IMG/VR virus record: IMGVR_UViG_3300005340_000018
Coordinates: 1-44,992 of that record
From: a virus
Direction: 5' to 3' (one strand)
Length of the DNA stretch: 44,992 nucleotides
A program made the translations under genes and the position numbers. Below the pieces are notes generated by a model. That model searched no databases, was not told the origin of the DNA, and saw only the letters and a program-made list of their open reading frames with translations. Positions 7,148 to 14,895 of the stretch are shown here, piece after piece. How positions within the stretch are numbered: the first letter of the stretch is position 1; each line of letters opens with the position of its first letter.

Positions 7148-7380
7148 ACCTAAACCCCACCGACCACAACTTCAGGCCGGACAAATTCTGGCCAGGCTAT
7201 TTCGTCTGCCTGACCACCGGCAACGTCTGCGACCTGGCCGAGACCCAGCGTATTATTCGGACGCGGCTTTGTGCTGCAGAGGCCAAGGCCGCGAATTTGG
7301 CACCGGCTTTAAGTCGTGAGGAAGTTAAGGAGAAGATGCGGGGTAGGTTTGAGGAAATGAGGAAGGAAGCAGCGGCATGA
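7144..7380 (+). CDS. Hypothetical protein, 78 aa
   Basis: ATGA overlap at both ends. The N-terminus is Asn/Pro/Phe-rich (NPTDHNFRPDKFWPGYF) and the C-terminal half a charged helix ending MRKEAAA. The final codons overlap the ribosome site of the next gene. No recognisable family. Confidence 0.7.
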   Translation: MNLNPTDHNFRPDKFWPGYFVCLTTGNVCDLAETQRIIRTRLCAAEAKAANLAPALSREEVKEKMRGRFEEMRKEAAA

Positions 7381-7598
7381 AGAAACCAAAACTTGTGAGG
7401 GTTTTCGGAAATGGCGCAACCGCCTGTTTCGACGATCAAGGTCAGCAAATAGGAGAATTACAGGAAGGTCTGATCGTGCTCTGGGCCGAACATGCAACCA
7501 GGCTTGGGTGGGACGTGGACGGTTTGATAGTCGATGGCCATTTTGGAAAATGTAGAATTTTCAAGACCGAGATCGGCTGGAACTGGGAGAGTGCATGA
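7377..7598 (+). CDS. Hypothetical protein, 73 aa
   Basis: ATGA overlap at both ends. A small, mostly beta protein: KLVRVFGNGATACFDDQGQQ, then DGLIVDGHFGKCRIFKTE, ending WNWESA. No domain recognised. It is translated immediately before the RusA resolvase and belongs to the same coupled operon. Confidence 0.72.
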   Translation: MKKPKLVRVFGNGATACFDDQGQQIGELQEGLIVLWAEHATRLGWDVDGLIVDGHFGKCRIFKTEIGWNWESA

Positions 7599-8131
7599 CC
7601 ATCACCTTCGAAGTCTTAGGCCATTGCCAAACAGCAGGCAGCAAACGCGGCTTCGCCATCGCGCGCAAAGGCCAACCCATGACCTTGAATGGCAAATTCA
7701 ATGGCCGAGTCCTGATCACGGACATGAACCCTAAAGGTCGAGAGTGGAAAAACAGGATCGCTGACATTGCCAGCCAGGCCATGGCCAAACTGGATTTACC
7801 ATTTCAGGAACCACTACTTACCGGACCCGTCGAAGTCTGGTTTGAATTCAGGATGCCACGACCGCAAAGCCATTATCGCACTGGACAGTTTTGCGGACAT
7901 TTGAAGGACTCGGCGCCGACCTGGCACATTGGAAGGCCGGACGCGCTAAAGCTGGCACGTTGCGCTGAAGACGCATTGACCGGCGTGGTATGGCGCGACG
8001 ATTCGCAGATCGTGAAGGAACACCTTGAGAAAGTTTATGGCGATGTGCCTGGAATGAATGTCACGATTTGCACGCTGGCTGTGGCGGTGGAAAGGGTGAT
8101 GGAGAAACAGGCTGGGTTGGCGCTGGCATGA
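7595..8131 (+). CDS. rusA: RusA-like Holliday junction resolvase
   Basis: Endonuclease that cuts Holliday junctions and branched DNA before packaging. The RusA pattern is clear. An N-terminal strand (TFEVLGHCQTAGSKRGFAI) is followed by EVWFEFRMPRPQSHY and RPDALKLARCAEDALTGVVW, then RDDSQI at about residues 113-139. The Asp/Glu residues in RPD, CAEDAL and RDDSQ are the acidic metal ligands expected for the family. At 178 residues it is longer than E. coli RusA (120) because of an insertion around residues 85-110. ATGA overlaps on both sides couple it to the gene before and to the methyltransferase. Confidence 0.93.
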   Translation: MTITFEVLGHCQTAGSKRGFAIARKGQPMTLNGKFNGRVLITDMNPKGREWKNRIADIASQAMAKLDLPFQEPLLTGPVEVWFEFRMPRPQSHYRTGQFCGHLKDSAPTWHIGRPDALKLARCAEDALTGVVWRDDSQIVKEHLEKVYGDVPGMNVTICTLAVAVERVMEKQAGLALA

Positions 8132-9435
8132 ATATGAGTGTGCAAATCATCCAAGGTGACGCGCTGGAACGTTTGCGTGATCTGCTGGATGGATCTGTTC
8201 AAACTTGCGTTACGTCGCCGCCGTACTGGGGTTTGAGAAATTACCAAACTGGTAAATGGGTGGGTGGTGACGAGAAATGCGAGCACGCGGGAAGTGAACG
8301 CTACTATACCGAACAATCAGCCGCGGTGTCTGGTGGCGAGGCGTTCTCCGATCCTGGGGTCGCCAACTCAGACCGAGTGAAAAAGGCAAGATGGCGGGAG
8401 GCTGGAACCTGCAAGTGTGGCGCGAGGTATGTGGACCAGCAACTCGGTCTTGAGTCCACGCCGGCGGAATACGTGCGCAAAATGGTTGCCGTATTTTCCG
8501 AGGTTAAGAGGGTGCTTCGCGACGATGGCACACTTTGGCTGAATTTGGGTGATAGTTACTCACAAGGCAATAAAGGCAACTCAGGCGAGTTAAGAGAAGT
8601 CCAAAAGCAGTCCACTAATCACGGTTCACATGATACCCGCCGCGGCGCGGCCATTTCACCAAATCGAAAGAATGGAACCAGCGGGACATGTAAACCAAAG
8701 GATTTGATCGGTCTTCCTTGGATGGTCGCTTTCGCGCTGCGTGATGACGGTTGGTTTCTCCGCAGTGACATTATCTGGGCCAAAAAGAACACCATGCCGG
8801 AATCAGTCACCGACCGGCCGACCAAGAGCCACGAACACATTTTCCTTTTAACGAAACGAGCGAACTATTTTTACGATCACGAAGCGATCCTTGAGCCATG
8901 CAGCGAAGGCACGCACGCCAGAATCTCGCAAGACTTGCAGAATCAGGTTGGAAGCTGGCGGGCGAACGGCGGCGGAAAAACAAACGGTCCAATGAAACCG
9001 GTCGCCACGCAATCCCCGGCAAGCTGGAAAGGCAGCGAATTTCACACCGGCAAGACCGCAGACCACCAACTTGGACGCGCGTCTCAGAATAGAAAGGTTG
9101 CGCCTGCAGGAAGCGGGATAAAATCGAACGAGTCTTTTGAGGCAGCTTGCGTAATGCCGGTAATTGCACGCAACAAGCGAGACGTGTGGTTTGTTGGAAC
9201 GCAGCCATATTCAGAAGCTCACTTCGCCACGTTTCCTCCAGACCTTATCAAACCCTGCATTCTCGCTGGCAGCAGGCCGGGAGACACAGTGTTAGACCCA
9301 TTCGGCGGATCGGGCACGACCGGCATGGTCGCGCTAGAACTTGGACGCAAGGCGATATTGATCGAACTCAACCCGGAGTATTGCCAGCTAATACGCCAGC
9401 GAACGAACGTAACCCCAGGACTTCAACTCGCATGA
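8128..9435 (+). CDS. Site-specific DNA methyltransferase, beta class (TSPPYW)
   Basis: Amino-methyltransferase (N4-cytosine or N6-adenine) that probably protects phage DNA from restriction. The catalytic motif IV TSPPYWGLRNY (about residues 28-38) comes before the AdoMet-binding motif I DPFGGSGTTG (about 389-399), the order of beta-class enzymes. WLNLGDSY and SDIIWAKKNTMPESV give further family blocks. Cys/His residues in two places (CEHAG and CKCGA, about 50-100) suggest a small zinc knuckle in the insert, common in phage members. Start at ATG 8128 in ATGA with rusA. No restriction enzyme partner is seen, so it is an orphan enzyme. Confidence 0.93.
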   Translation: MNMSVQIIQGDALERLRDLLDGSVQTCVTSPPYWGLRNYQTGKWVGGDEKCEHAGSERYYTEQSAAVSGGEAFSDPGVANSDRVKKARWREAGTCKCGARYVDQQLGLESTPAEYVRKMVAVFSEVKRVLRDDGTLWLNLGDSYSQGNKGNSGELREVQKQSTNHGSHDTRRGAAISPNRKNGTSGTCKPKDLIGLPWMVAFALRDDGWFLRSDIIWAKKNTMPESVTDRPTKSHEHIFLLTKRANYFYDHEAILEPCSEGTHARISQDLQNQVGSWRANGGGKTNGPMKPVATQSPASWKGSEFHTGKTADHQLGRASQNRKVAPAGSGIKSNESFEAACVMPVIARNKRDVWFVGTQPYSEAHFATFPPDLIKPCILAGSRPGDTVLDPFGGSGTTGMVALELGRKAILIELNPEYCQLIRQRTNVTPGLQLA

Positions 9436-9662
9436 AAACCCTTAGCATTATCGAGCGCGCCAGTCTCAGGCTGGAAAGCCTCGGCGTTTACAAGCGAAAT
9501 TGTCACACGACGAATTTTCTTGAGGGGAAAGGCGTGCTAGTGGTGAGACGGTTTCCGTGCGAGAACCTTTCGATCGGCGCACAACTTGAGCCGGTGTTTC
9601 ACACGTTTGAGCCGACAGCGCCGGCGAAGGTCGTGCTTGAGGCGTTTATGTGTTTGGGATGA
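9432..9662 (+). CDS. Hypothetical protein, 76 aa
   Basis: Start at ATG 9432 in ATGA with the methyltransferase. The longer frame from 9147 lies inside the methyltransferase gene and is not credible. Short mixed protein (TLSIIERASLRLESLGVY, then GVLVVRRFPCENL, ending VLEAFMCLG) with no known motif. It is the last gene of the left operon. About 200 bases with little coding follow. Confidence 0.7.
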   Translation: MKTLSIIERASLRLESLGVYKRNCHTTNFLEGKGVLVVRRFPCENLSIGAQLEPVFHTFEPTAPAKVVLEAFMCLG

Positions 9663-9726
9663 AGGCGGAATTTTCAGGGCAAGTAATACCTGTTTTGTTG
9701 ACAGGCCAGTTTTATTGCGACGTTTT

Positions 9727-9870
9727 GTGAAACGAAAACCGAAAAGACTTACCACCGCTGCCGGCACAGGCTCACCCTCCAGGTGTTCACATGGCGTCGC
9801 AACCAATGACGCCGGCAGCATTGGTCAGTCACCTCGGTTTTTGAAAGTAAGTAATCCCTTTTTATGTTAG
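9727..9870 (+). CDS. Possible small basic protein, 47 aa
   Basis: GTG 9727 opens a frame whose first ten residues are strongly basic (VKRKPKRLTT), followed by a Gly/Ser-rich stretch ending KVSNPFLC. The residue use is plausible for a real peptide and its stop lies inside the start of the next small gene (ATGTTAG), but the ribosome site is poor. Listed as a weak call in an otherwise empty 200-base stretch (9663-9863). A TTGACA at 9698 has no matching -10 box. Confidence 0.3.
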   Translation: MKRKPKRLTTAAGTGSPSRCSHGVATNDAGSIGQSPRFLKVSNPFLC

Positions 9871-9974
9871 CGCGAGATATTCGTAGAAATTATTTCCGCC
9901 TTTTGAGAGACCCTCGCTGGGAATTGCGGCTCAAGGAATTGCTGGCTGAAAAAGCCGCTGATAAATTTAAGTAG
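9864..9974 (+). CDS. Small basic helical protein, 36 aa
   Basis: ATG 9864 to TAG 9972-9974. The peptide is charged and helical (RRNYFRLLRDPRWELRLKEL, ending AADKFK). It ends four bases before the replication gene at 9979. Composition and position favour a real small gene, perhaps DNA-binding. No family recognised. Confidence 0.5.
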   Translation: MLARDIRRNYFRLLRDPRWELRLKELLAEKAADKFK

Positions 9975-9978
9975 AGTT

Positions 9979-10722
9979 ATGCCATACTTAAACCTAGACC
10001 TAGACTACTTCGACCATCCTAAAACGATGCGATTGGTCAGACTGCTGGGAGTGGGCGCTGAACTGTTTCCAGTTCGACTGTGGTGCTATTGCGGAAAGTT
10101 CCACTACGAGGATGGGCGGTTTGAGGGCTACTCCCCGGAGGAGATCGAATCTCGCGCCGGTTGGAAGGGGAAGGAAGGTCTCATGCTTCAGACCATGAAA
10201 CAAGTGGGTTACATGGAAAGAAGCGCAGGACATTGGCAGATGTGCAACTGGAATGAGCACCAGGGACACATAGCGAAATATAGGGAAAGGGGCAGGCAGG
10301 CAGCCATTGCTCGATGGTCGAAAGCGAGGGATGATCTTGATGCCACAAGCAATGCCACAAGCATTGCGGGAAGCAATGCTCCAGCCTTACCGACTAAACC
10401 GACTGATCCAAACCAGCCAGCTAAACGATTAAACGGTGAACGGTTAACCACGATCGAGGATCGATCCAATGGGGAATTAACCGTTACCCGTTCATCGATT
10501 AACCGCGATAAGGAAACGGAATTGATGGGACGGCTGACCACCGCGCTTGGCATAGACGAAATGGAAACAACCGGAGGCCATTGGCGAGTTAACCACGTGA
10601 GAAAGCACCCGGCACTGTTGGAGCGTGCTATTGCCGAGGTGGAGCGAATGACGAAGGAAGGCGAGACGTTCACAGTCAATGCCGCAGCCTGCCTTGAAGA
10701 TCTGGTGAAGCGATGGAAGTAA
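9979..10722 (+). CDS. Phage replication initiation protein (DnaD/primosome-like, Lin1244/Lin1753-type N-terminus)
   Basis: Probable origin-binding or replisome-organising protein. The N-terminal 95 residues (LNLDLDYFDHPKTMRLVRLL, then LWCYCGKFHYEDG, then YSPEEIESRAGW) match the winged-helix N-terminus of many phage replication proteins. A Ser/Thr/Asn/Pro-rich linker covers about 120-180. The C-terminus (VRKHPALLERAIAEVERMTK, then AACLEDLVKRWK) is a small helical domain. The linker DNA carries repeats that may be the origin (10341-10505), as in lambda O. No helicase or polymerase is present, so the phage probably recruits host machinery. Confidence 0.82.
   Translation: MPYLNLDLDYFDHPKTMRLVRLLGVGAELFPVRLWCYCGKFHYEDGRFEGYSPEEIESRAGWKGKEGLMLQTMKQVGYMERSAGHWQMCNWNEHQGHIAKYRERGRQAAIARWSKARDDLDATSNATSIAGSNAPALPTKPTDPNQPAKRLNGERLTTIEDRSNGELTVTRSSINRDKETELMGRLTTALGIDEMETTGGHWRVNHVRKHPALLERAIAEVERMTKEGETFTVNAAACLEDLVKRWK
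10341..10380 (+). repeat. GCCACAAGCAATG-type short direct repeats inside the replication gene
   Basis: TGCCACAAGC occurs at 10341-10350 and ATGCCACAAGC at 10352-10362, followed by ATTGCGGGAAGCAATGCT. These are close direct repeats with a small inverted repeat (AGCATTGC / GCAATGCT). They lie in the linker-coding part of the replication gene. Confidence 0.55.
10426..10505 (+). repeat. Iteron-like RTTAA repeats, candidate replication origin
   Basis: Four related elements lie within 80 bases: CGATTAAACGG (10426-10436), CGGTTAACC (10441-10449), GAATTAACCG (10474-10483) and CGATTAACCG (10496-10505). Two are inverted relative to each other (CGGTTAA against TTAACCG), with GATCGAGGATCGATC between them. 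Iterons inside a replication protein gene are known from lambda O. The origin role here is inference. Confidence 0.5.
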
Positions 10723-10919
10723 TTCCTATCAACGTCGCACTCAAGCCAACGTGCCGCGAATGGCGCGGCATTGTGGGAGCTTTGGCAAAAACAAATTCAT
10801 TACCAATGCGATTTTTTGAAAAAAACAGGATTTCCGCGAAAAATCGCCATTTCAGGTTACCTGTCGCTACCGACAAAAAACCGCAGAGTTTTCAAATTTT
10901 CGTTTTAACTAAAACGTGA
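10713..10919 (+). CDS. Hypothetical basic protein, 68 aa
   Basis: ATG 10713 overlaps the end of the replication gene by ten bases, and the stop overlaps the GTG of the HNH gene (GTGA). Basic, with Lys/Arg/Phe-rich stretches (MRFFEKNRISAKNRHFRL). The DNA here (10790-10920) is distinctly AT-richer, with runs of A and T, than the flanking genes, which suggests a different origin or a structural DNA role. No family recognised. Confidence 0.6.
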   Translation: MEVIPINVALKPTCREWRGIVGALAKTNSLPMRFFEKNRISAKNRHFRLPVATDKKPQSFQIFVLTKT

Positions 10920-11599
10920 TAATCCACCAATCCCAAGCCAAGAAGCCGTGCGGGTTGTGCCTTTACCGGGTTGGTTTTGGCCTCACATTCATTTCCACTC
11001 GGCTTGCGGTAAATAAAAAGACGGCGTGGAAGTGGTTTGCTGATTCACCACCAGAGCGAAGGCTTACGAGAAATACAAAACCATTTCAGCCATCCAAAAC
11101 AGACAGTGCCGAAAAGGCTAGACGCAACGCAGTTAGACTTTTCTTAGATCAGCTTCGCGCCACCATTCAGTTTTCCAGATCGTATTTTATCACCCCGCAC
11201 GAACTCGCCAGGGCCGCGAGGGCTTATTACCACGCGAACAAAGATCGGATAAAGCGTGTTTTAAAAAAGAGCGACAATCCCGAACGCAGGCTTATTCGCG
11301 CAATGCGGTCGCGCACGTGGAAGGTTATACACGATCAAAGGTCAAACAAGAGACTTAGCTGGTCGCGTGAACCGATCGGATGTGACCGGACAACTCTCAT
11401 GAACTGGCTTCAGTCAAAATTCCAACCGGGAATGAATTGGAACAACTACGGTCCAGTTTGGGAGGTGGATCACGTAAAGCCTTGCTCAAATTTCAACCTT
11501 CTCGAGGAGGAGGAGCAGCGGAAGTGTTTTCATTACACAAACCTTCAACCACTTTTTAAAACAGAAAACCGAAGGAAGCACGCGAGGGTTTTGGTGTGA
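10916..11599 (+). CDS. HNH endonuclease next to terminase
   Basis: The C-terminal HNH domain is clear at about residues 181-222: WEVDHVKPCSNFNL gives the DH pair, and NLQPLFKTENRRKH gives the N and H. The N-terminal 170 residues are basic and helical (ELARAARAYYHANKDRIKRV), typical of free-standing phage HNH enzymes. GTG start in overlap with the gene before. Its place immediately upstream of the terminase genes matches HNH proteins that assist DNA packaging in HK97-like phages. A homing endonuclease is the alternative. Confidence 0.88.
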   Translation: MIIHQSQAKKPCGLCLYRVGFGLTFISTRLAVNKKTAWKWFADSPPERRLTRNTKPFQPSKTDSAEKARRNAVRLFLDQLRATIQFSRSYFITPHELARAARAYYHANKDRIKRVLKKSDNPERRLIRAMRSRTWKVIHDQRSNKRLSWSREPIGCDRTTLMNWLQSKFQPGMNWNNYGPVWEVDHVKPCSNFNLLEEEEQRKCFHYTNLQPLFKTENRRKHARVLV

Positions 11600-12054
11600 G
11601 CAAAAACCCGGACACCATTTCCGCGAAAGAACTTTGTGAATATACCGGACTAACCGATCAGCGCCATCGGCAGTTAGCGAAAGCGAACTGGTTTCCAGAC
11701 CCAGTGGAAGGGATGTATAAGCGCAAGGCCACAATTCGCGGCGTGATCAATTACTACCAAAAGACAGATGAGCGCACTCGCAGCACAAAGGAGGCAATCG
11801 CGCAAGAGAAGCTAAAGAAAGAGAAGCGCGAGAACGATGAGGCCGCAAAATTGCTAGTCCTCAAATCCGACGTGGCGGAAGACTTGGGAAAATTTATCAC
11901 ATCCGCACTTTCCTTTATTCGTCAGAAGTTTGAAAACGATCTCCCAATGTCTATGAGTGGAATGGGGGTTCCAGAAAACAGAATTATAGGCGAGAGGCTT
12001 TACGATGACCTGGCAAAAAGATTCAGGGATGAGTTGATGAAATGGAAAGTATAA
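11596..12054 (+). CDS. terS: Terminase small subunit (Nu1-like)
   Basis: DNA-recognition subunit of the packaging motor. The N-terminal helix-turn-helix (SAKELCEYTGLTDQRHRQLA, residues 9-28) and the following GMYKRKATIRGVINYYQ match Nu1-type small terminases. A charged helical linker (TKEAIAQEKLKKEKREND) and a C-terminal helix that probably contacts the large subunit complete it. GTG start in overlap with the HNH gene. Its end overlaps the large terminase start by 13 bases. The 152-residue length fits the family. Confidence 0.85.
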   Translation: MSKNPDTISAKELCEYTGLTDQRHRQLAKANWFPDPVEGMYKRKATIRGVINYYQKTDERTRSTKEAIAQEKLKKEKRENDEAAKLLVLKSDVAEDLGKFITSALSFIRQKFENDLPMSMSGMGVPENRIIGERLYDDLAKRFRDELMKWKV

Positions 12055-13877
12055 GCAAATACCTTGCGGAGAATTGCTGCGCGGACCCAGACCGACGACC
12101 CATGCCAGAGTGGGCGGCTGAAAATATGGAGTTGTCCCCGCCGATTACCGAGGAGGGTAAATTCAATCCGTCCAAATCCAGACACTTTTTAGAAATCTTT
12201 GCGGCCCTGGACGATCAGCGCACGCGCGAGGTAAACGTGTTAAAGCCAGTGCGCGGTGGGGGTTCTCTTGTCGGAGATGTTTGGATCACGTCATCTTTGG
12301 GAAAGCGACCAACGCAGACGATGTGTGTGTTTCAAACCGACTCAGATGCAAAGATTCATTTCTTCGACCGATTGAAAAAGGACATTGAGAAATGCAGGTT
12401 CACGGCGCCGTTGCTTCCGGCGCGCTACGAGTGGTCGGAAATCTTCATGACGAGCGGTCACACGCTTTATATCGGCGGTCCGGGGATAAGCAATCTGCAA
12501 TCCAAAGGCGTATGCCACCTTTGGATGGATGAACCTTGGCTTTATCCTTTGGGCCGCATGGCAGACGGGGAGGCACGTGTCGGAGACTATCTCAAAAAGC
12601 ACATGTCGAAGATATTGCGCACGTCGCAAGCTGGCGTGTGTGATGGCCGCAATCTAACAGACTGCGACTGGTATCGCGCCTGGTCAACCGGCGAACAAAA
12701 CGAGTGGGAGGTTGCCTGCCAGCATTGCGGTCGATATTTCGAGCCGGTATTCAGCGGTACTCGAGAAGACGGCAGCTTTTGGGGTGTCACTTGGAACCAT
12801 CACCGATCGGCCAATGGCGACTGGGACGTTGCGAAATGCACGCCGACCGTGCGTTTTGAGTGTCCGCATTGTGCCAAGCCGATTATGGACACGGCGCAAA
12901 CCAAGCGAGAATGGAATCGGACTGGGCGCTATCACTTGATAACTGAGGCCAATGTGAGACGCCGCGGGTTTCATTGGGAAAGCGTAATCGATTACCCCTG
13001 GGACGAACTCGTTTTTCTCTGGCTGAACGCTTGCAACGCTTTCTCGCGTGGGGACATTCGGCCAAAGCTACAGTTTTTCCAGAAACGCCGAGCGATATTC
13101 AAAGACGAAGAATCGATCCTGCGCGGCGGCCTAAACCTTCGCCGAACAGTTTACGAAATCAAATCCGACTGGCCGGATGAGAAGGCAAGGTTTCTCTCAG
13201 TGGATCGACAAGAGGAAGATCTGTTTTGGTGGTCAGTGCGCGCCTGGTCATTGGAAAAGTCTCGGCGCCTTGGTTTCGGCAAGTGCTACGGGTTTGCGGC
13301 GGTCGAAGAGATCCGAAAGAAATTCAACGTGCCGGCAAACAGGACGTTTATGGACTCAGCCTATATGCCGAAAGGTGATCACGGTGTTTATTCAGCGTGC
13401 GTCAAATACGCGTGGACGGCCGTCAGGGGTGCGCCGGAACATTTTTTCATTCACAGGCTGAGAAACAAGAGGCTTGTGCAAAAGTCCTATGCGCCAGCCA
13501 CGTTTGGCGATCCTGGCGCCGGGACTCCGACTGAAGGTCGCCGCCACTGTCCATTGATCCGCTTCTCGAAGCCGCAAATGAATCAGAAAGTCCAGGAGTT
13601 GATCGACCATGGTCATTGGGAAGAGCCGATCACCGGCGAAGATCCTGAAATGGAAAAGGAGTATTCGGCGCAAATGTCAGCCAGGGTCAAAAAGACCTCT
13701 TACAACGCGAAGACTGGCGAGGCGTCGGTTTTCTGGCGTGAAGCGAAAAATGATCATGCGAGGGACTTGGCGAATCAACAGGTTCTCGGCGCGATCCTTC
13801 GGGAATTGTTACCAGACCCGGCGAGCGAGAGGCTGACGCCGAGCGAGCAGAAGGAAGTGGAGGTTGTGGCGGCGTGA
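12042..13877 (+). CDS. terL: Terminase large subunit, GpA family
   Basis: ATP-driven DNA packaging motor with a nuclease domain. The N-terminal block has PEWAAENMELSPPITEEGKF, then a Walker-A-like loop KPVRGGGSL (about residues 68-76), CVFQTDSDA, and the Walker B strand CHLWMDEP (about 157-164). A zinc-ribbon pair CQHCG (about 227) and CPHC (about 274) is typical of GpA. The nuclease domain begins near LSVDRQEEDLFWWSV (about 385), with the catalytic Asp in SVDRQ. At 611 residues it is close to lambda GpA (641). A GpA-type motor predicts lambda-like capsid genes, which do follow. Confidence 0.93.
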   Translation: MESISKYLAENCCADPDRRPMPEWAAENMELSPPITEEGKFNPSKSRHFLEIFAALDDQRTREVNVLKPVRGGGSLVGDVWITSSLGKRPTQTMCVFQTDSDAKIHFFDRLKKDIEKCRFTAPLLPARYEWSEIFMTSGHTLYIGGPGISNLQSKGVCHLWMDEPWLYPLGRMADGEARVGDYLKKHMSKILRTSQAGVCDGRNLTDCDWYRAWSTGEQNEWEVACQHCGRYFEPVFSGTREDGSFWGVTWNHHRSANGDWDVAKCTPTVRFECPHCAKPIMDTAQTKREWNRTGRYHLITEANVRRRGFHWESVIDYPWDELVFLWLNACNAFSRGDIRPKLQFFQKRRAIFKDEESILRGGLNLRRTVYEIKSDWPDEKARFLSVDRQEEDLFWWSVRAWSLEKSRRLGFGKCYGFAAVEEIRKKFNVPANRTFMDSAYMPKGDHGVYSACVKYAWTAVRGAPEHFFIHRLRNKRLVQKSYAPATFGDPGAGTPTEGRRHCPLIRFSKPQMNQKVQELIDHGHWEEPITGEDPEMEKEYSAQMSARVKKTSYNAKTGEASVFWREAKNDHARDLANQQVLGAILRELLPDPASERLTPSEQKEVEVVAA

Positions 13878-14113
13878 ATGATCGCTCAACAGATCCTTTC
13901 GGGTATTGGGTTGAGATTCCAAAGCCGCCAGCAGGACCGACCACGCTTGAAATTCTGCGCGAGATAGCAATTTCAAAACTCAAAGCTTTAGACGAAAGCG
14001 ATCCTGAAGGCTCGCACGCGAAGGCCGACGAAATTCTCTGCGAGCTACTGAAAAGCCTGGGCTGCGCGGACGTGGTCAAAGAGTTTGAAAAGCTGGAAAG
14101 GTGGTATTCGTGA
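13874..14113 (+). CDS. Small acidic protein after terminase, 79 aa
   Basis: GTG start overlapping the terminase stop (GTGA). Mostly helical from about residue 23 on (LEILREIAISKLKALDES, ending KEFEKLERWYS), with a Pro-rich N-terminus (VEIPKPPAGP). No family recognised. It closes the terminase operon. The next gene has its own promoter. Confidence 0.72.
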   Translation: MNDRSTDPFGYWVEIPKPPAGPTTLEILREIAISKLKALDESDPEGSHAKADEILCELLKSLGCADVVKEFEKLERWYS

Positions 14114-14140
14114 AATGTTCGTTATCGTTAAAGAAAGGCA

Positions 14141-14168
14141 TTGACACCCCATTTACACCTCCTATAGT
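14141..14168 (+). promoter_or_regulatory. Near-consensus sigma70 promoter
   Basis: TTGACA (14141-14146), a 16-base spacer, then TATAGT (14163-14168). The transcript would start near 14175, about 23 bases before ATG 14198. It is the best promoter match in the window and drives the regulatory-looking cassette 14198-15533. Confidence 0.8.
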
Positions 14169-14197
14169 CGCTCAAACAGAACCTGATTGGCGCATAA

Positions 14198-14662
14198 ATG
14201 AAGGCAACCGAGTTTCGGGACCCTGCGGAGTCTAACGAAGCCAGCGCCATCGACACCCCCGGTGATCACTTTCTCGAAGCGCACTGTCCGCAATGCCAGC
14301 ACGCGGTTGATGCGGTTTGTCCAGGGTGCGGCTTCCACGTGGAACAATCGGGCGCGTCAAGTTCTACCGGCACAACCGGCCTATCCGAATATCACCGACG
14401 CCTGATCCTTCTCGTAATGAACTCGCGTAATGCGAAGTTCACGCTGCAATGCCTTCTCATCGCCACCGGGGACGCCTTTGCTGACGGGTTCTCTATGACT
14501 GACTTTGCCAAACGCTGGGGTGTCGGTCGCGCCACCGTATCGAAGCATTGCAGACTGATTTGCACACAGCTTGAGATTGTTCCATCGCGCTACATGATGG
14601 CTGAAGAAATGGCGGGGAAGTTTAGGCTGGCTAATCGGAGGCCGAGTAAGGTGAAGGCGTGA
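14198..14662 (+). CDS. Zinc-ribbon helix-turn-helix DNA-binding protein
   Basis: Probable transcription regulator. Four Cys at 30, 33, 41 and 44 (CPQCQHAVDAVCPGC) form a zinc ribbon. A Ser/Thr-rich linker follows, then a helical domain ending in a helix-turn-helix at about residues 99-121 (MTDFAKRWGVGRATVSKHCR), where the Gly-Val-Gly-Arg-Ala-Thr-Val turn is typical of recognition helices. It is the first gene behind the strong promoter and starts a three-gene unit inserted between the terminase and portal operons. A role in switching to late expression is possible. The family is not named here. Confidence 0.8.
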   Translation: MKATEFRDPAESNEASAIDTPGDHFLEAHCPQCQHAVDAVCPGCGFHVEQSGASSSTGTTGLSEYHRRLILLVMNSRNAKFTLQCLLIATGDAFADGFSMTDFAKRWGVGRATVSKHCRLICTQLEIVPSRYMMAEEMAGKFRLANRRPSKVKA

Positions 14663-14895
14663 AGAAAAAGAGAAAGATCCCGCGGCGCAAGGTGGTGAGA
14701 ATTCCCTTTATCGAAAGCGGCTATTGCCTGCGAACTGTCGGCCTGGCACTCATTCAGGGCACGCTCAGAGAATCACCTGCCGAGTGCATTCGGATGCTGC
14801 CAAATTTCAAAGGGTGCGAGGTTGTTCATATAACGATAACTAAGGTCTTCAAAGGTCAGATATTGGACCGAATTGAGCCTTGGTATTGGAAATAA
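14659..14895 (+). CDS. Small basic protein, 78 aa
   Basis: GTG start overlapping the previous stop (GTGA). Very basic N-terminus (KKKRKIPRRKVVRIPF), then mixed alpha/beta with ECIRMLPNFKGCEVVHIT and a final IEPWYWK. No domain recognised; nucleic acid binding is possible from charge alone. TAATG overlap with the next gene. Confidence 0.72.
   Translation: MKKKRKIPRRKVVRIPFIESGYCLRTVGLALIQGTLRESPAECIRMLPNFKGCEVVHITITKVFKGQILDRIEPWYWK

Noticed and set aside
9698-9732. TTGACA at 9698 as a promoter for the replication operon
   Set aside because: The hexamer 17 bases downstream (CGTTTT) and its neighbours do not resemble a -10 box.
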